From assembly GCA_022866015.1 (NCBI GenBank), contig JALHTX010000278.1, forward strand, positions 1-5,515: a stretch of DNA of 5,515 bases. The letters run 5' to 3'. Under the pieces are notes generated by a model. The model was not told where the DNA came from and did not search any database. It saw only the letters and a program-made list of their open reading frames with translations. Below, one piece after another: positions 1 to 4,670 of the stretch (position 1 is its first letter; the number at the start of each line of letters is the position of its first letter). The stretch is from Thermoplasmatota archaeon. Lineage in GTDB: Archaea > Thermoplasmatota > E2 > DHVEG-1. The translations under genes and the position numbers were made by a program.

Positions 1-738
1 GGAACATATACTGTAACATTAACCGTTACTGATGATGAAGGAGAACAAGACACAGATACAGCCTATGTCGAGATTTGTTGTGATGAAGAACCACCCGAAG
101 ATGAAGCTTGTGTAAGTATGGGTGATGTAAATATTGACTGTGGACCTGGTATATCCTATGCTTATCTACGTGCTCAAGATATTACTGATGAGGTTGGTTC
201 AGGTAGTTTCCATATCTGCTTTAATTCAAGTAAAGTACATGTTGCAAGCGTTGACCAATCTGATTTTGACACCCCGATTTCCTCATGGAATAACAACACT
301 GGTGATTTATTCATCTCAGGTCTTATGGACAGTGGTAATTCTCTTACCGGTGATTTTATCATAGCAAGAATAGGATTTGTAAGAGCTTATGAGGTTGAGT
401 ATGGATGTGATCTAACAATATGTGCTAGCGAACTACTAACCGATAATCCTTCTACTCCAGCCCCAATAGCCCATTACACAATCGATGGATATGCAGATAT
501 TAACTGTGACAACCCCAGCGACGGAGATATGAACGGAGATGGATTTGTTAACTCTGGTGATATAAGATATATTGCAATATATGTAGCAAGTGGCGGTAAT
601 GATCCTAACTACAAACCCTTACATGCTGACGGTGATGTAAACAATGATCACTATTTGAACTCAGGAGATATAAGATATCTTGCTATATATGTAGCAAGTG
701 GCGGTATGGATCCTGACTACAGTCCATTATACCCATAA
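1..738 (+). CDS. Secreted PKD–cohesin–dockerin protein, C-terminal part (5' end outside window)
   Basis: The frame is open from base 1, so the true start lies upstream; the first ATG at 118 sits inside the protein. Counting from base 1 there are 245 residues. Residues 1-25 are the last strands of a PKD domain (GTYTVTLTVTDDEG). A Cys/Glu/Pro-rich linker follows. Residues about 36-170 form a cohesin-like beta domain: GSGSFHICFNSSKVHVASV matches the early cohesin strands, and CDLTICASELLTDNP matches the late strands of the two cohesin proteins encoded downstream. Residues 174-245 are a type I dockerin made of two 36-residue repeats with EF-hand-like calcium loops at 176-187 (DMNGDGFVNSGD) and 212-223 (DVNNDHYLNSGD). 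The dockerin should bind a cohesin partner outside the cell. The protein ends right after repeat 2. A sampled line is about 40% GC, above the next genes. The dockerin call is very secure; the cohesin call is good. No enzymatic domain is visible in this part. Confidence 0.95.
   Translation, partial: GTYTVTLTVTDDEGEQDTDTAYVEICCDEEPPEDEACVSMGDVNIDCGPGISYAYLRAQDITDEVGSGSFHICFNSSKVHVASVDQSDFDTPISSWNNNTGDLFISGLMDSGNSLTGDFIIARIGFVRAYEVEYGCDLTICASELLTDNPSTPAPIAHYTIDGYADINCDNPSDGDMNGDGFVNSGDIRYIAIYVASGGNDPNYKPLHADGDVNNDHYLNSGDIRYLAIYVASGGMDPDYSPLYP
520..735 (+). repeat. Tandem 2 x 108-bp repeat encoding the dockerin duplication
   Basis: Two in-frame 36-codon units, 520-627 and 628-735, abut each other and the stop codon. 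Both encode DGD-x-N-x-D loops followed by NSGDIRY(I/L)AIYVASGG and then DP(N/D)Y-x-PL. The loop ligand positions 1, 3, 5, 9 and 12 (D, N, D, N, D) are kept in both; the usual Gly at loop position 6 is His in unit 2. The DNA is also similar, for example GTAGCAAGTGGCGGTA in both units. Confidence 0.9.
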
Positions 739-770
739 AATCCATAAAAAAACAAAAATTAAATCAAAAA

Positions 771-815
771 AGGAGGAGAAAAATAGTTCTCTCTTCCTAT
801 CAAAATTTTTTTTTT
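771..815 (+). terminator. Hairpin plus T10 terminator after the dockerin gene
   Basis: AGGAGGAGA (771-779) can pair with TCTCTTCCT (790-798) in a 9-bp stem with one G-U pair and a 10-nt loop. A run of ten T follows at 806-815. A T-rich tract is the core of archaeal termination, so this probably ends the upstream transcript and separates it from the gene at 898. Confidence 0.6.
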
Positions 816-842
816 AAAAAATTTTAATAACCAGAGATTTAT

Positions 843-872
843 TTTATAATACAACAATTTTAATAATCAAAT
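843..872 (+). promoter_or_regulatory. Possible box A promoter for the minimal cohesin gene
   Basis: TTTATAAT at 843-850 resembles the archaeal TATA box and would place transcription start near 872, giving a leader of roughly 26 nt. The background is very AT-rich, so chance matches are common. Only a weak AGGA-type ribosome site (890-893) precedes the triple ATG at 898/901/904. Confidence 0.35.
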
Positions 873-897
873 TTGATAAATGATAAATCAGGATTGA

Positions 898-1509
898 ATG
901 ATGATGAAAAAATATGATAAATTTATAACAATTTCCCTATCATTAATGATTATATTAACATTTTCTATTATTGTGAATAGTGAAAATATTGTTACTATTA
1001 ACATGGATGATGTTAAGATAACTAGATATAGTGAAAAATGGAATGCATTAAACATATCTGATGTTAAAAATCTTGGTTCATTTAGTATCAATCTGTCTTG
1101 GGATCCAAATGTTATAGATGTTATTGAAATTAATAGTAGTTATTTTTCTATATTTCCTTATATAAGTCATGATAATGGATTTGTCATTTTAACCGGTTAT
1201 ACTATTCAGGGGATGAATGGTTCATTTGAACTTTTAGATATTTTATTTAAAGCCATTGGAATTGCTAATAGTTCATGTTATCTGAAAATTACAGACTGTG
1301 AGTTTTTAACAGCTGATCCAAAACCTAATATAATAAATTGTAATTATAATGAAAATCTTACATTGATTACTATAACAGACTCTATATCAAATGACAATAA
1401 TACTAACTCTAATAACCCTTATAATTTTATAATAATAATTTGTATTATATTTATCGTATTTATCTTTATAATTTTGTTTCTTTTCTTTAAAAGAAAACAA
1501 AAAAAATAA
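898..1509 (+). CDS. Minimal membrane-anchored cohesin-domain protein
   Basis: 203 residues. The start is one of three consecutive ATG codons (898, 901, 904), followed by a short basic stretch and a hydrophobic signal segment at residues 9-27. Residues about 30-158 form one cohesin-like domain: VKNLGSFSINLSWDPNVIDV fits the conserved early strands (NLG, then xDPxVhxV), and CYLKITDCEFLTADP the late ones. A polar Asn/Ser/Thr linker (161-175) leads to a C-terminal membrane helix (177-197) and the tail FKRKQKK. The expected topology is cohesin outside and tail inside. Seven Asn-X-Ser/Thr sequons suggest N-glycosylation. Cys127, Cys134 and Cys148 lie in the domain. The layout signal–cohesin–linker–anchor is that of a small surface receptor for dockerin proteins, and the preceding gene encodes a dockerin. 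The domain is read from pattern, and the binding role is inferred. Confidence 0.9.
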   Translation: MMMKKYDKFITISLSLMIILTFSIIVNSENIVTINMDDVKITRYSEKWNALNISDVKNLGSFSINLSWDPNVIDVIEINSSYFSIFPYISHDNGFVILTGYTIQGMNGSFELLDILFKAIGIANSSCYLKITDCEFLTADPKPNIINCNYNENLTLITITDSISNDNNTNSNNPYNFIIIICIIFIVFIFIILFLFFKRKQKK

Positions 1510-1580
1510 TAACATAGAAATTCAATAGTAATTTTTATGTTAAATATTCACTAAATATTTTTAAATACAATATTTTTTTT
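1510..1580 (+). terminator. 13-bp stem-loop and T8 run after the minimal cohesin gene
   Basis: Immediately after the TAA stop, TAACATAGAAATT (1510-1522) pairs with AATTTTTATGTTA (1530-1542). All 13 positions pair, one of them G-U, around a 7-nt loop. A run of eight T lies further on at 1573-1580. The position suggests transcription termination or protection of the mRNA 3' end. Confidence 0.55.
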
Positions 1581-1878
1581 AATTTATTTTTAAATTATTT
1601 CAAATGTTTACAAAATAAAAATAAATATTCTTATATAATATTTTATTACAAAATTTGAATAATTTAAAATTAATTAGATTTTATTGTGAAATTAATTTGT
1701 TATTTTGAATAAAAAATAAAATTTAATTTTATATTAAAAAGTCTAATATTTATTTTTAATAGATTAAACTAGAATAATTTTTAAGCCAAAAACTATTTTA
1801 TTTATACAAAAACTATTTATAAATAATATATGTTGTTGATTTAAAATTTATAAAATTATAGTATATTTATAAATAGGG
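1543..1878. other. AT-rich intergenic spacer without a gene
   Basis: This stretch is nearly all A and T and has no reading frame that looks coding on either strand. What it holds is the T8 run belonging to the upstream terminator, a pair of 12-bp direct repeats (1787-1818), and three TTTATAAA-type box A candidates (1816-1824, 1847-1854, 1866-1874) leading into the next gene. No conserved RNA fold was recognised. Confidence 0.6.
1787..1818 (+). repeat. Two 12-bp direct repeats CAAAAACTATTT spaced 20 bp
   Basis: CAAAAACTATTT occurs at 1787-1798 and again at 1807-1818, start to start 20 bp, close to two helical turns. The pair lies 61-92 bp upstream of the GTG start at 1879 and directly abuts or overlaps a box A candidate (1816-1824). 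A tandem operator for a transcription regulator is possible; low sequence complexity makes chance a real alternative. Confidence 0.45.
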
Positions 1879-1883
1879 GTGAT
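1847..1883 (+). promoter_or_regulatory. Promoter and translation-start region of the large anchored cohesin gene
   Basis: TTTATAAA at 1847-1854 is centred about 28 bp before the GTG at 1879, which fits a nearly leaderless transcript. The alternative box at 1816-1824 would give a leader of about 35-40 nt carrying AGGGGTGAT (1875-1883), which matches the Shine-Dalgarno consensus AGGAGGTGAT and overlaps that GTG. The sequence alone does not decide between the two. Confidence 0.4.
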
Positions 1884-3330
1884 AATTATTAAAAAAAATA
1901 AAAATAGAAAGCAAAATATTGCTATTTTAATTACTGCTATCATTTTAATATCAATAATCCCAGTTAGATCACAACTATCCACAATATTAAGTATTGAAAA
2001 CATAACTCTTACCCATAATCAAATTAAAACAGCTAAGGTCATAGTTTACAATGTTAATAATTTAGGCTCATATAAAATATCTATTTCTTATAATACATCC
2101 ATTCTTCAAGTAATAGATGTATATAAATGTGAAATGTATGAAGTATATTCATATAAAAATACTACAAATAAAATTTTAAATATCTCTGGATATAATATAT
2201 CTGGAATTACATCAAATGAAATATGTATTGCAGAGATAAAGTTTAAGGCAATTGGTTCAAATGGTAGTTCCTGTGATTTAATAATTAAAGAAAGCGAAAT
2301 ATTAAATGCAGCTCCTGAACCAGTTGAAATACTCCATATAATATCCAATGGTAAAGCAACTATACTAACTAATGATAGTTCTGATGATGGCAACAATAAT
2401 ATAACTCCTATATCTCCTATAGCAGACGCTTCACTAAGTCAAAGGCAAGGAATCATAAACTTCTCAATTATTTTTAATGGATCTAAAAGTTATGATCCAG
2501 ATGGAGATATTACTGGATATAGATGGGATTTTAATAATGATGGAAATTTTGATACATATTGGTCGACTAAACCAACTGCAACCTATAAATATACAAAAGC
2601 TGGGGAATATATAGTGAAACTGGAAGTTAAGGATGACGATGAACAAAAAGATAACGATACAATAAAAATAAAAATAACTCAACCTAACAAAAATCCTTTG
2701 GCACCGACTATAGTTGAGGGGATTAGATCTGGTACTATAAATAAAGATTATAAATTCGCTGTTGTTTCACAGGACCCAGATGGTGATAGTATAAGATATA
2801 TCTTTAATTGGGATGATAATACAGAAAACACAAAAACTAGTTATGTACAAAATAACACAAAGATAAATACTACTCACAAATGGACTAAAGCAGGTATTTA
2901 TATAATACAATTACAAGCTGAAGATATAAACTATGCAAAATCGGGATATACAAATTATGAACTATTCATAGATATAGATTTCATAAAATTAGATGAGATA
3001 AACGGATACTTAATTGACAATGATATAGATGGAGAATATGATCAATTTTTCAAATTAGATTCAGAGGAAAAAATTGATCTAGATAGAAAAGGAAATGAAA
3101 CATATCTTATAGATGTAGATGGTGACGGTAATTATGATTATCAATATAATAAAATTAATGGATTAGCTGTATATCATACAGATCAACTTATAGATGATAA
3201 TTCATCAAAAATTCCAGATAAAGATGATGGCACTAATGAAATAAATATTCCTATTTTTCTAATTATAGGTATATTAATTGCAGTATTATTATGTATATTT
3301 TTCCTAATAATTAAGAAAAAAAGTAAGTAA
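1879..3330 (+). CDS. Membrane-anchored cohesin–PKD surface protein
   Basis: 483 residues from GTG 1879, the only standard start after the in-frame stop at 1870; no in-frame ATG exists near the N-terminus. A basic stretch (KKNKNRK) and hydrophobic segment 13-29 form the signal peptide. Residues about 35-165 are a cohesin-like domain (NNLGSYKISISYNTSILQVI; CDLIIKESEILNAAPEPVEI). Residues 178-267 are a PKD domain (GSKSYDPDGDITGYRWDFNN, then AGEYIVKLEVKDDD). Residues 270-366 are a PKD-related domain (DPDGDSIRYIFNWDD, HKWTKAGIYIIQLQAED). Residues 370-435 form an Asp/Gly-rich module (YLIDVDGDGNYDYQY). A membrane helix at 457-477 and tail KKKSK close it. About 15 N-glycosylation sequons are present. 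PKD domains probably act as stalks holding the cohesin off the membrane. It is a likely paralogue of the 898-1509 protein with a longer spacer. Whether translation starts at GTG 1879 or ATT 1888 is open. Confidence 0.92.
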   Translation: MIIIKKNKNRKQNIAILITAIILISIIPVRSQLSTILSIENITLTHNQIKTAKVIVYNVNNLGSYKISISYNTSILQVIDVYKCEMYEVYSYKNTTNKILNISGYNISGITSNEICIAEIKFKAIGSNGSSCDLIIKESEILNAAPEPVEILHIISNGKATILTNDSSDDGNNNITPISPIADASLSQRQGIINFSIIFNGSKSYDPDGDITGYRWDFNNDGNFDTYWSTKPTATYKYTKAGEYIVKLEVKDDDEQKDNDTIKIKITQPNKNPLAPTIVEGIRSGTINKDYKFAVVSQDPDGDSIRYIFNWDDNTENTKTSYVQNNTKINTTHKWTKAGIYIIQLQAEDINYAKSGYTNYELFIDIDFIKLDEINGYLIDNDIDGEYDQFFKLDSEEKIDLDRKGNETYLIDVDGDGNYDYQYNKINGLAVYHTDQLIDDNSSKIPDKDDGTNEINIPIFLIIGILIAVLLCIFFLIIKKKSK

Positions 3331-3422
3331 ATAAAAAAGTTTTAATCGTAGAGTCTATGATCAGCACAGGATGTATACTTTTTGCTGTTATAGATGGTTT
3401 AAAAAATTCAATACCAATATAG
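3327..3422 (+). pseudogene. Possible phosphoribosyltransferase remnant (PRPP-loop segment)
   Basis: A short frame overlapping the end of the previous gene's stop region reads KKVLIVESMISTGCILFAVI followed by DGLKNSIPI and a stop at 3420-3422. This resembles the PRPP-binding segment of type I phosphoribosyltransferases and PRPP synthetases, typically VLIVDDMISTGGT followed by an amphipathic helix ending in LK. One acidic residue of the usual pair is Ser here (ES) and the second Gly is Cys. There is no start codon with a ribosome site and no room for the rest of an enzyme. The piece is richer in GC than its surroundings. A decayed fragment is the favoured reading; a chance match over about 25 residues is possible. 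Confidence 0.35.
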
Positions 3423-3487
3423 ATCTGAATTATATCTATATGTAGGATAATGTTTTTAAAAAAAATCAGAAGAAATTTAATTTTTTT
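3417..3487 (+). terminator. Terminator candidate for the large cohesin gene
   Basis: ATATAGAT (3417-3424) and ATCTATAT (3434-3441) form a perfect 8-bp stem with a 9-nt loop. Short T runs follow at 3453-3457 and 3481-3487. The site lies in the convergent gap, as expected for the + transcript. Confidence 0.4.
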
Positions 3488-3498
3488 AAATAAAATAT

Positions 3499-3512
3499 AA
3501 AAAAATATTTTT
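3499..3512 (-). terminator. T-run terminator for the minus-strand RecA-like gene
   Basis: On the minus strand, seven T (complement of A 3499-3505) follow the stop codon at 3513-3511, and AAAAATATTTTT (3501-3512) is a perfect palindrome over the end of the gene. It faces the plus-strand terminator about 12 bp away, so the gap ends transcripts from both sides. Confidence 0.45.
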
Positions 3513-4158
3513 AAGTGCAAAGACCTAGATGTATATGTTCATCTGCATAAACATTTATATTCTGAATATATCTTTTTTTATCTAGTTCTTTTGCTACATT
3601 AAAAATAAATGTTACATCATCTGATTTATTTCTTCTTATTTTATTAATCATATACTCTGAGAATAATAATGTTTCTGATAATGATTTATGTACTGCCAGA
3701 GTGGATAGTGAATCTATGAAAACAAATTTTTTATTACTTTTTAGATATCCTATGCTTTTATTGATTTTTTCAACTATATCCTCTATGTTAAAATTTGGAT
3801 CTAAATTAATATTATGAAAATCTGGTTCTTGAATTGAGTTACTGAAAACTGATGCGCAATCTACAACAAAAATTTTTTCTAGATCAATATTATTTTGTTC
3901 AAAGATATTGGATATATTTTTAAAAGGTCTTTGAAAACTTAGATAAATTCCTTCATATCCATTATCAACCATAGTTTTAATAGAAGAAATATTTGTTTGT
4001 AGATAATTTTCAACAGGTGTTTTAATAACTACTACTGATCCTTCGTTATAAGATTTAAGTCTTTCTTTTAAAATATGATCAAGTTTTTTTCTTTTAATTG
4101 CTCTATTAAAATTTTCTTTACTAACTTGTTCATAATCTATTGTATTTGTATCAGGCAT
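3511..4158 (-). CDS. RecA/KaiC-like protein lacking a Walker A motif
   Basis: 215 residues from ATG 4158, with AAGGA (4170-4166) 7 nt before it. The fold pattern is that of archaeal KaiC-like RecA-superfamily proteins: strand SVVVIK (residues about 41-46), GYEGIYLSFQRPFKNI (68-83), IDLEKIFVVDCASV, then a Walker B-like strand KKFVFIDSLSTLAVH, then a helix and VTFIFNVAKELD. Where a P-loop GxxxxGKT would be expected after the first strand, the sequence reads TPVENYLQTN, so ATP binding by the normal route is unlikely. Length matches a single RecA domain, and the protein has no signal or membrane segment, so it should be cytoplasmic. Such degenerate proteins are widespread in archaea, and a regulatory role is often supposed but not shown here. 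A KaiC C-terminal fragment lies 74 bp upstream on the same strand. The fold is a pattern-based call. Confidence 0.85.
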   Translation of the reverse strand: MPDTNTIDYEQVSKENFNRAIKRKKLDHILKERLKSYNEGSVVVIKTPVENYLQTNISSIKTMVDNGYEGIYLSFQRPFKNISNIFEQNNIDLEKIFVVDCASVFSNSIQEPDFHNINLDPNFNIEDIVEKINKSIGYLKSNKKFVFIDSLSTLAVHKSLSETLLFSEYMINKIRRNKSDDVTFIFNVAKELDKKRYIQNINVYADEHIHLGLCT

Positions 4159-4165
4159 CCCAAAT

Positions 4166-4202
4166 TCCTTCTAAAATAATGAAACATGTATATGATATAT
4201 AA
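4166..4202 (-). promoter_or_regulatory. Promoter and ribosome site of the minus-strand RecA-like gene
   Basis: On the minus strand TTATATAT (4202-4195) is a good box A with purine-rich AAAAAGAA before it as a BRE. It would start transcription near 4172, just upstream of the ribosome site AAGGA (4170-4166), giving a leader of about 14 nt. Confidence 0.5.
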
Positions 4203-4213
4203 TTCTTTTTAGT

Positions 4214-4221
4214 AAAAAAAA
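4214..4221 (-). terminator. T8 run after the KaiC fragment
   Basis: A run of eight A on the plus strand, read as T8 on the minus strand 11 nt after the fragment's stop codon. It is probably the old terminator of the intact gene and lies just upstream of the next gene's promoter. Confidence 0.4.
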
Positions 4222-4232
4222 TTAGGTTTTTT

Positions 4233-4502
4233 TTAGGTTTGTATTGCGCTGAAGACTTCTTGTTCTGGATATACTTTTATTCCTGTGTCTGTTATTTTAA
4301 AGGCAACGATTTTCTTTTGGTGTTTTTCACCACGCATTTTTAGTATTTCTAATGCTGTTTCACGTACGTTTTCTCGTCTGAAGTTATAAAATACTATTAC
4401 GCCATCTGCGAGGAATTCTTCTACTCCTGTTTGTGTAAATAATCTGTCAAATCCTGATATTTCTGTTTGTATGTATTCTTTTTTTACTGCTATCTTCTCT
4501 CC
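4233..4502 (-). pseudogene. C-terminal fragment of a KaiC-type RecA-superfamily ATPase
   Basis: Minus-strand frame of 89 codons ending at TAA (4235-4233). It reads TEISGFDRLFTQTGVEEFLA, then DGVIVFYNFRRENVRETALE, then ILKMRGEKHQKKIVAFKITD, then TGIKVYPEQEVF. GVEEFLADGVIV and LKMRGxKHxKKIV are the hallmark C-terminal strands of archaeal single-domain KaiC ATPases. A TGA (4505-4503) stops the frame just upstream, no ATG is in frame, and the Walker A and B parts (about the first 150-170 residues) are absent from the window. The neighbouring frame reads MIKEDEERR before its own stop, so a frameshift may add a few residues, but nothing KaiC-like continues beyond. Sampled lines are 32-37% GC against about 18% in a sampled line of the gene beside it. 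This is a truncated remnant, well conserved in what is left. Confidence 0.8.
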
Positions 4503-4604
4503 TCATCTTCCTTTATCATTTCTATGTTTGTGGCATATATTTATTTTAGGATTGATATTTTTGTTTTTTTTGTATATTTATCGTTTTTTCTCTACGTTTG
4601 TATA
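4503..4604. other. T-rich spacer upstream of the DUF11 gene
   Basis: The stretch where the missing N-terminal part of the KaiC gene would lie. It is T-rich on the plus strand (runs near 4561-4590) and shows no convincing coding frame on either strand. Confidence 0.5.
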
Positions 4605-4665
4605 ATAAAGTTTATATATGATAAAACAGAATATAAATTATTAATAATTATAAATAAAGAGTGAT
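4605..4665 (+). promoter_or_regulatory. Box A promoter and ribosome site of the DUF11 gene
   Basis: TTTATATA at 4611-4618 matches the archaeal TATA consensus and follows AATAAAG, a plausible BRE. Transcription would start near 4640. GTGAT at 4661-4665 is a ribosome site 5 nt before the ATG at 4671. The best promoter in the window. Confidence 0.6.
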
Positions 4666-4670
4666 TAAAA

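Noticed and set aside
134..364. Overlapping frames inside the cohesin part of the first gene (134-364 + and 174-362 -)
   Set aside because: Both lie wholly within a gene with clear domain matches and show no family pattern of their own.
771..786. AGGAGG as a strong ribosome site for a small gene after 780
   Set aside because: No ATG, GTG or TTG follows at a usable distance in a frame of any length; the bases fit better as the left arm of the terminator hairpin.
888..1091. Minus-strand frame over the start of the minimal cohesin gene
   Set aside because: Hydrophobic translation of AT-rich antisense; the plus-strand signal peptide and cohesin motifs explain the region.
2106..2682. Two minus-strand frames inside the large cohesin gene
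   Set aside because: Antisense shadows of the cohesin and PKD domains, without ribosome sites or recognisable motifs.
3311..3520. Minus-strand 69-codon frame across the convergent gap
   Set aside because: It overlaps both gene ends and the terminators; its Lys/Phe/Ile-rich product is what A/T runs give by chance.
4222..4240. TTAGGTTT repeated 11 bp apart at the end of the KaiC fragment
   Set aside because: Short, T-rich and easily made by slippage; no flanking duplication pattern that would mark an insertion.
4467..4664. Plus-strand 65-codon frame rich in Phe, Tyr and Ile
   Set aside because: It runs antisense to the KaiC fragment and through the DUF11 promoter; composition is that of T-rich DNA, with no ribosome site.
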